Shown here piece after piece: positions 23,828 through 36,749 of a stretch of 64,000 nucleotides of DNA. The notes below the pieces were generated by a model. That model was not told the origin of the DNA, searched no databases, and saw only the letters and a program-made list of their open reading frames with translations. Each line of letters starts with the position of its first letter. Position 1 is the stretch's first letter. This stretch comes from Balaenoptera acutorostrata. Taxonomy: Eukaryota > Chordata > Mammalia > Artiodactyla > Balaenopteridae. The stretch spans positions 69,771,603-69,835,602 of the forward strand of contig NC_080081.1 in the NCBI RefSeq assembly GCF_949987535.1, in the 5' to 3' direction. The position numbers and the translations under genes were made by a program.

Positions 23828-24131
23828 GCACTGTCCAATACAGTAGCCACTAGCCATAGGTGTCTACTGAGCCTTTGACATGTGGCTAGACCTAAGTGAT
23901 AGGTGCTGTAAGTATGTATGCACTGGATTTTGAAGATTTAGAATGAAGAAACAATGCAAAATAACTATTACTTTTGTTGTTGTTGTTGAGTCTATGTTAC
24001 AGTGATAATATTTTGGATATACTAGTTTAAATAAAATATATTATTAAAATTAATTTCACCTGTTGCTGCTTACCAGAAAAATTTAAATAGCATATGAGGC
24101 TTGCATTATATTTTAATTGGACATGTTACAC
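23828..24131. mobile_element. hAT-like nonautonomous DNA element
   Basis: Starts GCACTGTCCAATACAGTAGC and ends near AATTGGACATGTTAC, a diverged inverted match of the first 13 bases. CACTAGCC near the start and ACATGTGGCTAG at about 23879 also fit an ancient mammalian hAT MITE. Exact family not assigned. Confidence 0.6.
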
Positions 24132-24799
24132 TAGAGTATAATCTCAGATGAAAATATTACAGAGAAAATGCTCTTCATAAAAACTAGTAATTCAAACTCA
24201 AATATCAAAAAATATATCTTCCTATGCAAATCGGTTTTTTTCATCGGCTCTGATACTTTTTATAGTATCACCATCCACCCTGAAGAATCCCCTACACTCA
24301 ACCCTAAAGCACAGGTCACATCACATCTTTATCTCTATGATCCACTGATTGAATCCAAATATCAGTATAGGATAATTAAGGTCTAAAAGGGACTAAATTC
24401 TCTTACCAATCTTACTTCCCATATGATTTGCTTACATTCATCATGCTCTTAAAAAGGGTAACTCAATAAATTTGACCTAAACGTGCCATGCATTTTTTCC
24501 ATACTTCTACATAAGGAGTAACAAACTCAAATGACTACAATATGCAGGAATTTAACAACAATGTATGAATTAGGATAGGAGACAATAAAGAGTAGTGAGG
24601 ACTGCTTAAGGTACCTAAACGAAATAAAATTCAAAATTAAAAAACTTTTCAACTTTTCACTGAGTCAAACAAAGCATTTCTTTGGGCCAATTTCTCACGC
24701 ACGCCAGACTGCTTCACCTGCTTTCTCTATCATGCTCCTTTAACTTGTAAAACCCTTGCATCCATTGCATTTCCCTTAAAGGTACAGCTCAATGCTTTT

Positions 24800-25090
24800 C
24801 ATTTAGCCATTCAGAAAATATGCATGTTGAGCACTTATTGTTTGCCAGGTACTCTCCTTGGCACTGTGGAAAGAGTAGTTAAGAAAACTGAAAAAAAAAA
24901 AAACCCAAAAAACCCTGCCCACATAGAACTTACATTCTAAGAGAAGACAAGGACATACAATAAATAAACTAAAAAGGTAAAATATGTAACATGTTAAATA
25001 TAACAAGTGTATGAAAAGAACATGAAGTGAATAGAAAATTTGTAGAAGGGAGGTTAAAAGAGGTTTTACTGAGAAGGTGGCATTTAAACT
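24800..25090 (+). repeat. L2/related ancient repeat
   Basis: TTGAGCACTTATTGTTTGCC then AGGTACTCTCCTTGGCACTG and GAACTTACATTCTAAGAG match the order in a very common ancient mammalian repeat. The same order recurs at 28060. Confidence 0.65.
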
Positions 25091-25959
25091 AGTTTGAGTA
25101 AGGCCCGCAATGATTTTCTATTAGTAGGCTATGTGTTTGACAAAACACCAGCGGTGAGTAGATCAGCAATAGTCCAAAAAAATTCAAACCAAGCCTTACA
25201 GCATAACATTACATGAAAATTTCATGAGATGGAGGAAATGGTCCTAACAAATAACTGTTATTACAAGGGGGGAGGAGGACAAAGACAAATAAATATTTGA
25301 GTTAAAAAAAAGCAGATTGGTCACTCATTTTAAAAGAACTTTAATAAAAAATAATACTGCTTTTAAATTATAAAATATTTTATTTTATTCATGTTTAGGG
25401 GAATAAAATTAAGAGCAATGGTTATTTAAAGCTTCAGCCATCTCCTTCACTGGTTATAATTTCACATAGCTTATCTTATACATTTTATTTTTATTCAGTA
25501 ATAATGATTTCAAGAATATTATCTGATACAGTCTACTTTTATGCTTAAAACCCTGAAACAGAATAGTTAGAACCTGTTCCTAAATAGTCTTATCAGATTT
25601 TGGCCTATAAAAATTGTCATGTGTTTATAAAAACACTAAAGTAATATAAAATCAGATTGACCACTATGAACATATTCATTTGAGGAACTAATTCATAATC
25701 TGGAAACCAGTTTTAACTTTCTCCATGTTATTAAAAGATATGCTAGAAGCATCACATGAGGCCTTCCATATTACTAAAATAAAATGTCAATTTATTTTTC
25801 ATAGCAATTAATGCTGTTGTATAGCAGTTTTTAATTATAAAATTGATCTTCAGGAAACATTTTTCTAAAATTGTATTTTTTTATTAGCCCACTCAAAATC
25901 CTACCAGGCATAAAATGAATGTTCTCTTCAATAGCATGTTACCTTTACCTATAAGCACG

Positions 25960-26110
25960 TAGTACTTATTCCTTCTGCTTTGTGCAACTGTTATTCACAT
26001 ATCTTTCTTTCCTTAAATAAAAAAGGATACTATCTTATTCATCTTTTATCCATCTGGTATCTGCCATAATTCCTCAGTAAATGGTTTAACTGAATTCATG
26101 TCAAATTCAA
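25960..26110 (+). repeat. L2/MIR-type 3' end
   Basis: Ends with CCTCAGTAAATGGTTTAACTG, like the L2 3' terminus (cycle CTCAATAAATGTTTGTTGAA). Diverged. Confidence 0.5.
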
Positions 26111-26598
26111 GAATAAATTAAGAAAAGAACAGATAAGATACAACACAGATTAGAAGAGGATGGAAGAAGGACTTTCAATTTTGTTTTAATGTGTTTACTT
26201 TGATTGATTGCTTGAAAATATTTTTTTATTTTGAGATTTGCTTTCATTTTCTCAAGCAAAGCTATTTTAAAAACAGATATACTTGGATAATTTATAGTTA
26301 TAAATCTGTAAAATGCAAGCTCTGGAATTTAAACTGTATGACATTACTTTTGTATGGCAACTGAATACATAATTTGCAAGAAGTACTATATGAGGGGTGA
26401 CTAAACATATTTGGAAGCATAATCTGAGAAGCTAGAAAAAACAATTATAACATCTACTCCTGAAGTAATTAAACCGAATAAGAGCAATGGATGTTACAGA
26501 GAGAAATTGCTACTCAGTAAAAAGAGGTCTTTCCCACACTTAGAGCAGACCACAACAGAATGGATTGTCATAAATATTCATTTTTATTACAGAAAACA

Positions 26599-26629
26599 TT
26601 ATATATATACATATATATACATATATGTG

Positions 26630-26671
<42 letters not shown>
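26599..26671. repeat. Compound AT/GT microsatellite
   Basis: Alternates ATATATATAC, a central GTGTGTGTGTGT, and a run of about 15 AT units. A/T-rich enough to be unstable. Confidence 0.96.
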
Positions 26672-26677
<6 letters not shown>

Positions 26678-27224
26678 GCATTATATATTAAGCAAATTGT
26701 GGGAAATTATTTCAATTAGTTAGAGGTATATCATAAAGTAGTATCCATTTTGCTCCTCCCAGGACACCAAGATTGAGCTCCAAATAGCCTAATCCAATGT
26801 GAATCACTTATGTGTGTGTTGCTGTTGTTTGGCAGGGGCAGACAATGATTAGTTCAGACACGTAGCATAAAAATTTTCATGATAATATTAGGTTGAAAGT
26901 AGACCAAGACCTAAGCTGACCAGTCAAATTGGAGGGAAGGATCTTGTTCAATAACTGGGAGAAAGGAGCTCTCTCTCTCTCTACCCGGATGTGAAGGCTT
27001 ATAGCACCAAGTCTGCCTGGCAACCTTGTATGACCACAAAGAATAACAGCTATAGCATAAAATCATGACTATAGGTAGCAGAACAGACATATAGAAAAAA
27101 CCTGGGTCTCTGATGACATAATTGAGACTCAGACAACCAAACCCTGAAGTCCAACTTACTGGATATGTTTTGCTGGCCGTACTGATCCACTTTCCAACCT
27201 TCCCTATCCTATTTCTGTGCTTGG

Positions 27225-27590
27225 GATGCTCCCTTGTCTATTGGCTTCCAGTTGGGTTTGACTAGTTAAGAGACTCCAGCAGGAAATTAAAGGATAGAAA
27301 GAAAATGAAGTTTGGGGCATTCATCTCCTTGGCTTCACCCCTTCAGGTGAGTCTACTATATTCCTTTCTATATTCCTTTATCAAAGACCACACTCTAGTC
27401 AGGCACACTTCTCCTATAGTTACAGTAACTTTCTATTTGAGTTATGCTAAACACTCATTCCTCTCATCTCTTCAAACTTTGCTGACTTCCCTTAACAATG
27501 CTCACAACTTGTGAAGAGCCTTGCATTAAACTCCTCTCAATAACCAAGTTTGAGTATGGCATCTGTTTCCTACCAGGACTATGACTGATA
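27225..27590 (+). repeat. LTR-like ancient repeat
   Basis: GGCTTCCAGTTGGGTTTGAC and later GCATTAAACTCCTCTCAATA, then TATGGCATCTGTTTCCTACC, are in the same order as in a common mammalian LTR-type repeat. It carries a GCATTAAA poly(A)-signal-like site. No retroviral coding sequence is present. Family not assigned. Confidence 0.55.
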
Positions 27591-28059
27591 AGCCGCCTAT
27601 CACTAGATTTCCAGTTACATTAGCAAGCCTATTTCCTTAATGTTTAAGCTATCTGAATCAATTTTTTATTAACCACAACAAAAACTATTGAATGCATCAA
27701 ATTACCTCTAAGTTTTCTTCAAATTTATATTTTGGCAAAATAAAACAAAACAAAAATACCTTAAAAGTTTTTTCGTGAAACAGTCTAAACATGATGAATA
27801 AGATGGCCTCTCATTAGACTACCTTCTTTGATAATTAATTTATATCTTCCAAGACAAGGAGATGAAGCTAAGTGACAGTTAACCATTAATTTGTTATTAG
27901 TTGATGATAAAATAAAAATGGAACCTTATTATCTATACTACTCACCTGACAGATGATTATTTAAAAATAAAACGGGTGAACATTAATCTAAGAAAAATGA
28001 AAAAGGTATTCTTTTATGTAATCAGATAACTATGTAAGTCCTTTTTATTTATTTAATTC

Positions 28060-29370
28060 AATTCAACAAATATTTATGGAAGCAGGCACATTTTTAGGTA
28101 GAAGATACAACAATAAGGTAAGAAAAAAATGTCCCTGCTTTCATGAAGCTGAGGCCTACATTCTAGTGGAAGGAGGCAGAAAATAAGTAAAAAAAAAAAA
28201 GTCAGACTGATGCTATAAAAAATGAACAGAGTAGGGAAACAGTCATTGATGGTTACCAAAGGAGTACTATTCTACTTAGAGTGATCAAGGAAGACTTCTC
28301 TGATAAGGTGTCATAAGCAAAATCCTGAATGAAGTGTAGAATCAACCCATGTGGATATCTACAAAAAGAATTACCAAAGCAATGTGAAAAGAAAATGCAA
28401 AAGAACTGAGAAGAGCACATGCTTACTATTTTCGTTTTTAAGGGAAAGGTCTGCAAAGAGGCCTTAGAATGGTCAGTGTGGCTGCAACAGAGAAAGAAAG
28501 AATGAGAATGGTAAGGGATGATGTCAGAGGTGAGAGACATAAATTTACTTTGAGAAGGATGGACTAGTAAGATCTGGCACATTTTCAAAGGACTAGTCTG
28601 ACTGCAAGCAAAAAATGGACTGTGAGTAACTCGTGGTGAAAGATGATGATGGTTTGAATAAAGATGGCATCAATGGGCATAGAAAGGAGTAGAGTACTAA
28701 GTAGGAACTAGTCATTGATTTTGGATATGTTTTGATACTAAGACAACGTAAGTTGCTGCCAGTATGAATTTAGTGCATGAAAAAGAAGAGTCAAAAAGAA
28801 TTAACATTTTTGGTCTGAACTACTTGTTGAATGGTAATGCTAGTAACTAAGACAGAGAAGAGTAAAGGATGAAGGATTTGAAGGGAAAATCGAAAGTAAC
28901 AGTTTGGATAATTTAGATATGTGAAGCTAATTAAACATCCAAGTGGAACTGAATTCAAAGGAGAGGTTGTAGTTGGATATACACATTTGAGAATAATGAG
29001 TATTTGCAGAATAAGGAAAACTAAGGGAATAGTAAACTCAATTAAAGTGTAAACAGAAAAGTGAAAAGGTTTCCAGGATTAAGCACCAGGACACCACAGT
29101 CTTTAGAATTTTAGAAAGAAGAGGAGGAACTACCAGGAGAGAATTAAAGGAGGCCAAGGAGGTAGGAAGAAAGCAAAGAAAGAATGCTGTCACAAAATAC
29201 AATTGAAGAAAGCATTTCAAGAAGGAAAGAATGTTAAACTAAAATGTTGCTAAGTCAAATAAGATGAAGACTTGAGAATCATAAGATTTAAGAATACGAA
29301 GGCTATTAGTGACATAGATATAAGTCATTTTAAGAGAAGCATAAGGACTAGAATGGGAATGCATCTAAGA
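28060..29370 (+). repeat. Long ancient mammalian repeat (about 1.3 kb)
   Basis: Begins CAACAAATATTTATGGAAGC, passes CTACATTCTAGTGGAAGGAG, GGCCTTAGAATGGTCAGTGT and AACATCCAAGTGGAACTGAA, and ends near GGCTATTAGTGACATAG. The order of these diverged words matches one long element that I have seen as a common repeat. A family name would need RepeatMasker. Open frames within it are chance. Confidence 0.55.
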
Positions 29371-29399
29371 CTACACAGGATTCCAGAAATAAAGAATAT

Positions 29400-29747
29400 T
29401 TTATTTTGAAAATCCACTAATGTAACTCACTAAACTAAGAAAAAGATGTAGAAACATCATAATTATCTCAAATAATGCAGAAAAAGCATTTGATGATTAA
29501 GAGTGTGAAAAGGCAAGTCACAGAGGAAGAGATATTTGTGATACATATCCAATAAGGACTCATATCCAGGATATATACAGAATTCTCATGAATCAATAAG
29601 AAAATGATGGACAACCCAAATGAAAAAGGGTAAATACTCTGAACAGGTATTTAGCAAAAGAGCACAACCAAAAGGAAGATAAATATATGAAAATGTTCAA
29701 CTTAATTTGTCAACAGTGAAATGCAAATTAAGACATAAAGTGATCCA
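29400..29747 (+). mobile_element. Old LINE-1 3' fragment
   Basis: Words such as AGGCAAGTCACAGAGGAAG, CAATAAGAAAATGATGGACAA and CAGTGAAATGCAAATTA fit the L1M 3' region in sense orientation. Confidence 0.7.
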
Positions 29748-30110
29748 CGGAATGGAAGACTATCTTTGCAAATCTTATATCTAATAAAGGTTTAGCATAT
29801 AGACTAAAAATCTCCTACAACTCAATAATAAAAAGAAATACCATAGTTTTTTAAAATGGTCTTTGTAATAAACATTTCTCAAAAAAGTATACAAATAGCC
29901 AATAAGTACATGAAAAGATGCTCAACGTCATTAGACATCACAGAAATGCAAATACAAAAATGATAAACCATTTCACACCCACTAGGGATGGCTAGAATTT
30001 TTTAAAAAAACAGACAATAACAGTGGTTTCCAAGGCTGTGAAAAGATTGGAAATTTCATACACTGCTGACGGGAATGTAAAATGATGGAAACCTTATTAT
30101 TATTTTAATG
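29748..30110 (+). mobile_element. Second old LINE-1 3' fragment, same consensus interval
   Basis: GGAATGGAAGACTATCTTTGC, ACATGAAAAGATGCTCAACG and CACTAGGGATGGCTAGAATT place it over the same part of L1 as the previous entry, so the two are separate insertions lying side by side. Confidence 0.75.
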
Positions 30111-31510
30111 TTCTTTGTATTTGATTTGAAGACTTTTAACAATATTTCTAATTTTAATCTAAGTTTTAAGTATAAAAGAATTCTCACTTTAAAATTATGC
30201 TAATAAACCTTCAGTAAATCAATGAAAAGTATATTCAAGAGGTAGTTCCTGACAGCAATCTTGTCACAAAGATTGCTGACAGCAGTGTCACAAAGGTATT
30301 TCATAATATGTAATTCACGTAAAATATACTATAACATAAATCTTCTAAAAAATTTGTAATACTCTAGATATAGGAAAATAGTTTTCCATGATTAAAAAAA
30401 TAAACCAAATAGCTTTAATGAAAATCTTAATAATGTAACCTAAAAAATTATAATGTAACTGAAAAAAAAAATGCTGCCTATGATCGATCTACTTAATCTA
30501 TCATTCCACGATCAACAATACTTCAAGAAAGAAAAGTACTTTTTCAAAAAAAAGACAGAAGGATTTCAAATGCAGATCTGAGGTTAAAAAATTATTTCCA
30601 AAAGTCCTCTAAATTTTATTTCCCAAGAGAAAAATAAGTTTATTCCTCTTAGGAGAGGTCTCACCTCTATTATTTCTCAAATAGTTCCATTTACAGAGCA
30701 GCTGAATGTCATATGAATGTTAATGTTTAACTGATAAGGAGAGATTTGGGAGCACTAGTGATGGTGATAGCTATTTCTTAAGGAGAAAAATAATACTTTT
30801 ATTTATGAAATACCACTTTACTTTTTGAAGGAAATCACATGGTATAACCGGTTGAACTCTTGTGAGACCATAATCAGAAACTCAGCACTCATTACCATAA
30901 TAGTACAGTTGTGACTAAACCAAAGAAGGTCATTAAAAAAACAGGGCATAAATGACACAGGAAAAATCATAGCCATCCAATTTGTACTGTTTACACTGTC
31001 TACTGATCAGAAAAAAACGCTACTTTAAACATTCAAATATATTAAAAGCAGGGACAAAGCAAAAACTAATGTTTCTGTTGCTATCAAATACAGAATATTT
31101 TTTACCTTATAACTGAAAAATAAAGCAAAAACAAAAAAGTAAATCCATTGAGACTAAAATTGATAAAATTTCTAAGAAACTTCGTTTGAATGTAAATATA
31201 GCAAAGAAACAATTAGAAAAAATAATTAAGAGAAAGTACTTCTAATTTGAATAAAAGTAGATAAAATAATTTTTCTTTAGTTTCCACTTTTATTCAAAAT
31301 TTCTTAATTATATAGATTTCTAACACCTAATTTAGTTTAATGTCTACACATACATCTAAGTACATAATATAAAAATGTTTGTGAATTAACCAAAAACATG
31401 GCCTCTACAGTCAATGGAAAGGGAAACTATAGAAAAAAAATATAGTTAGTGATCGTCAGTGGTCCATCTGTGAAGGCTACACAATAAAACCATCAATACA
31501 TTTCACTTAC

Positions 31511-31619
31511 CTTTTCAAGTAAGTAGCCAATGACTAAAAAGCCTTTTCCACCCAGCATCTGTTCTTGCATGGCTACTGAACTTTTAAGTAGTTCAACCAG
31601 GAATGCCAAAAGAGTAGCA
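31511..31619 (-). CDS. NBEA: NBEA exon, helical-solenoid region
   Basis: 109 bases: one base completing the split cysteine codon, then 36 codons from ATLLAFLVELLKSS to GFLVIGYLLEK, leaving at phase 0. The acceptor is ACATGCAG and the donor GTAAGTGAAA. Leucine-rich helices (ATLLAFLVELL and FLVIGYLLEK) match the solenoid of the BEACH family. The exon is isolated between a 17-kb intron and an 8.5-kb intron, so it is easy to miss by ORF length alone. Confidence 0.95.
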
Positions 31620-34600
31620 CTGCATGTAAAGTACAGATAATTCCATTACGTAATCATCAAATATTGATCATAAATACAGTGTTCCATTTCAGTATTTTAT
31701 TATTCTGAAAGGTAACAATCATATTCAAATTTAATCTCTACTTTTCTGACTAGTACATTATGCAAGAATATTTCTCACAAGAATGAAAAAACTGGTTTTA
31801 TCTCCTTAAAATTAAACATTATATAGAAACATAACTGTGGAGTTTTTTTGTATTCCGAGGTAAAATATCAAAGTTTATCGTTACACATATATATTCCCTG
31901 CTTGAAGTAAATCTAACGTAAGAAACACACCCACAAATATTGCACTTCTCCATAATAAAGACTTTATCACAATATTCTTTTGAAGAACATGCTATCTTAG
32001 AGAATTTAAAATATGTTCACAACATTGCCTTGGAAGAATACACCTATTTTCTAAAATAAACTTTTCATTTAGACCTGTTTTTAAAAACAACTTATATATA
32101 TGTATTTAAATATCCAGAGAAATATGCAACATGTTACTTATGTCCATATATGCCCTCAGGAAAGTTTATGAGAGCAAAGAAAATAAGATGATTTATGTCA
32201 TATTGAAATAAAAAGTGGCAATCGATTACACAATGTATACACAAATACATAAAAGCACGAAGATATATGCTAGACAAACATAAAGCACTTGATATGTCTG
32301 TGGAATGAAAGAAGAAACAAAAGAAAAATAAATGATTGCATTACATTAAGCTTTCATAATGTACTACTTCACAAAATTACATGAACAATTTTCAATCAGC
32401 AGCATCGATACATGATAGCATTCCTAACAAAGAAAATATATACTCCTTCATTATATATGCTTACTGTAGTTTATAACAATAAATGACTCTAAGCCAGACT
32501 TTATCAGCATTAAAATAATATCCATTTACACTGCTTTATAATGTACCCCAAATTGTCTATTTACATCCACATAAATTTCTAAATATATTTTAAGTGCGCA
32601 AATACTCATTTCTACATGAAATTAAGAAAATTTGGTAATGAGGAAAACTTGAAAATTGTTAAGGCTCAAAAGGAATCTAAAGTTATTCTGTTTTCTAAAG
32701 TTACTCTAGCTCTTCAGGTTTCTATAGGATTGACAACACATTTATCTGATAATGCGGCTATTCTTGTTCAAATCAGAAATATTCTCACAAAAAGAACCAA
32801 CAGCAAAATTAACATTATTATTATCGTTACAAAATTGATAGTTTAATGGATTACATGATATCAGCTAGATAAATACAGTATATACGTAAATAAACTACTT
32901 CGTTACAAGAAATTAAAATTCAATTACATTAACTGGCCCTGTATCCTTAAGCCACAAAAAAGGAAACAGTTAACTAGTATTGCAAATCAATGATATTCTT
33001 TTACTTTGTCCTAAAGTCAAAGATGGAAATTTACAAGAAAAACACAACTACCAAAGAATCCCTGGAGATTTTTTTTTAATGTTTCTGTAGAGAACAGCTA
33101 TTAAGCAATCTAATCCAATTTACATGAATTTTATCAATAGTCAAAGCCACTTCACAAATAATTGCTTAAGCACTGATACACATAATACATCTGCCTAAGT
33201 GTTTGAAAAGAATAAAGAAAACTATTTCATAGAGATTATACAATTTCCTAATCTGTTCATGGAATTCTTACCCACACCTGAGTTAGTGATTTAGGGGGAA
33301 AGATGACTAAGACTCCTAAACATCAGCACTGACAAAAAGAAAGACTAGAAATGCCTCACTATGGTTCCTATGGTCCATGAAAAAAATGCAAAAAAGTATT
33401 TCTTACAATAAATCACCCTCCTATATAGAACCATACAAAATTACAAAGATGCCATGGATTTTCTTATTCTTTTATGTCAGAAGGACTACTCTTTCTCAAA
33501 CATCTAATGAATTAACTCAGACTTGTAAACACAGTGGAGTTCCATTACAAAATCAGAAATATTAATTTTATTATTCCAAAGTATTAACACAAGACTACCC
33601 ATATGTTAATTTCACTTCAATTTTAACTATGACAACAATTGAAAAGTCAAATGCATTCACTAACAAAAGTATTTTTAATTTATACCTAAAACCCAATGCA
33701 ATAGCAATACTACATCTTTTCAAAAAATCTTTAAAATAGGTATATTTGACATGGTGGACTTAATAGTAAATAGATGGCCATCTTCGAAGAGGTACATTTT
33801 CAAACATAATTTAACAAACTTACCAGTAACTAAAATGCATCGGATTGCTTCAGGGCTCACAATTAACTTGCAAAATTCTGTGTACTGCCATACAAAATTT
33901 CTCTCCATTCTTGCCTATTTCCAACTCCCCTAGATACAAAGGCAAATATAAAGGATACTTCAGCCCATTCCTATATCTCCTACATACCACTTCCTGTCTA
34001 GACACATCAGTTCATCTGTAGAGGATCTAAATATACAGGATAAACCAAAAAGCAAGTATCTGTGTCAGCCAAAACTAGTATACACAACACAGAACATTCT
34101 TTTGAAAAGTATAGCAATACCCAGAAACAGATTTTCACAGGAATATTTTACTTGATAGACAAAAAGTAAACTGGTTTTTACCTCATAAAGTCAAATTGCT
34201 AAACTTTTCAATAGACAGTACTATAATGTATGTTCTGTAAGTAGCAATTCTACTTCAGGAATGGTTAAGGGTTTTTAATTCTGTCTCCTTTTACGGAAAA
34301 TGACACTAATAAACTATAGGGTTATTTCTTCAAAATAATTACCATCTTCTGATTCTTTAATGAGCTTTAATTAAATTAGGAAACATTTATTTCAAATATC
34401 ACACTAGTAAAGGGCTATACCTTAAGAAAAATGAAGGAAATAATACAACAATACCTCTAATGACTTAGCATATTAATAATCTCTCCAGAGCTTTCTGGTC
34501 CACATTATTAAAGAATTACCACAATAGTCTTGGCCCACAAATACCGGATAATATTTAACAACTACGTATAAACATGACTCATTTTTCTTCCTAATGAAAA

Positions 34601-36749
34601 AATACGTACTACCTTTAGGAGCCATTAAAATTTATGTAAATATAGATTTTGACTTGATTTTAATATAACTTTATCCATTTCAACTTGTCCTTTATTTATT
34701 TTTTAAAAATAACTGACGTAGATAACTCATGTAATATGATCCCAAAACTTGTATTATCTTTGAGGAATTTTATTAAAGATGCAATATATCATAAAGATAA
34801 ACTTAATGTATAACTGAAATTATTAAGATTTAATATATAATCCAAGTTCAGTTCAAAGGCAGTTCTTAGGGTACAGGAAACTGGCTTTTCAATTTGCTTT
34901 GTAGGGAAAGAAAGCACCTCAGCTAGATGGGCTGTTTAAATATATTAAGAAGAATGGAATTAATAATGTAAAACTTAAAGATTCCCCCTGAAATTCAACA
35001 CCTCATCCACTTACATAAGGGTGTTTTTAATCTCTTAAGAAACACTACAGGCAAAATAATTGTCAGAATAAATTCAGAAGTAGATTAAGTTCCAATAAGA
35101 TTTAAGGTACCAGTAACGGGGGAAATTCTTTTGACTTTTTCATAAGGTTTCATCTCTTATGTAGCCTAATTTAGTATTGAGAAACACTGAAATCTTGCAA
35201 AAGATGAATAAATATATAAAATATCTAATATGGTTTCTATGCTATTTCTTTCACTACAAAAATCTTCCAAGATGAGAGTGATCATAGCAGGAATAAAACT
35301 GTAAAAGAAATCAACTCAAGTCCATACCCAAGATAATTTCACACTCAATACGATTAATTTCCAGTGACACAAAAAAATCCCACAATAAGTTAGAAGAGTT
35401 AAATTCCTTCACAGTTCAAAATTAGAAAGTTCTAAACCAAAAGCTTCTAACTCCATGTACATTTAGCAGTCACTTTTAGACCATGTATTCCTGAAGATGC
35501 TATCTCAAAAGACCACTGCCTAACTGCCTACCTAGGCAATAAACCCTGACACACAAACTGTCACATTCATCAATTCAAACATCAAGTGGAGATACATGCC
35601 GAAATAAGTAAAATACATTTATCTGCAGAGTCAAATAAGGAAAACAGTGAAATGCAGTACAGTAAAATGTGAGGACAGATGAAATACACTGGGTAGCACA
35701 TGAAATCACTAAGCCTCCGTTAGCCATGAAATCTCTCCTCAGTAACTTCTCCCTTTTCTTTCAGCCTCATAAGGAGGCAGACAGCCTCATGACTGTCATG
35801 GCTATCTAAGAACATTCTTTAAAGGCTCTATTAAAAGTTAGTCTGGCTATCACAGTTTTTTACCTTCGTCTGGCAACAGATTTTAATTTTATGTTTCATC
35901 AGCCTATTTTATTTCTGACAAAATATATTATAGCAAAAAAATAGACATTTGTAAAATTGTAACTGTAGTGTGTCAAAAGTTGTCTTATGAAGGAAACGAA
36001 ATTTTAAAATATGTACATGTAGAGGAATTCCAAACCTCTTATAACATCATTATGTGTTAGTATATAGCATTTACCAGTATTTACATAGTTTGACAACCAA
36101 ATAGCCTTTTGATCATCTCTATTCATAATTCTCTATCAATAACCAATAGATATTACAACGCTCCACTGTAAAAGAGATAACTCTTAAAGCCTACTCATTT
36201 TTAATTTAATTCCAGCCAACAAACAATCACAATGCTCTAAATGTCCTAGCACCTTTATGAGAGCTTTCTGGACATGTTTCTAGTGGCAGCACCACTATCG
36301 TGTATAATCCATGGATATATGAATGATTTAGAAATTTAATGATGTAACTCCCCAATACCTAAGAAGTTCAAAGCTTCAAAGGAAAAACAGAGATAGGTTA
36401 CAGTGACAAATAGGTGATCTTAACTATATATGCATACTCTAATGCCCTTCAAGATCAAAACATGCACAGCAGGGAGGCCAAATAGTCCCTTCTCCTGGTG
36501 TTGGGTCTACTTTCAGCCAAGCCTCAGACTATTTTATAAAAGCAGGATTAAAAATACACCCTAGAAGTGCTGAAATTACCAAAAAAAGTAAATAAAATAA
36601 ATATTAAAACAGCTAGCTACACAAAAAGATGAAATAATTATTTGATACTTAGGCTTCATATACATCCAGGAGTTTTCTATCCTTTTCGTAATTAATTTTG
36701 TTTTTAAAATGATCATGTAGTAAAACCAACTTCTTTACTTCTTTTCTTT

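Larger units (their letters stand above)
23008..31510 (-). other. NBEA intron of 8,503 bases
   Basis: Contains a CA microsatellite (23327-23353), a hAT-like element (23828-24131), L2/MIR-type pieces (24800-25090 and 25960-26110), an AT/GT microsatellite (26599-26671), LTR-like sequence (27225-27590), a long ancient repeat (28060-29370) and two old L1 fragments (29400-30110). No exon is visible between 30120 and 31510. Confidence 0.75.

Noticed and set aside
26507..26719. 70-codon frame with YIYIYIY run
   Set aside because: Translation of the AT/GT microsatellite.
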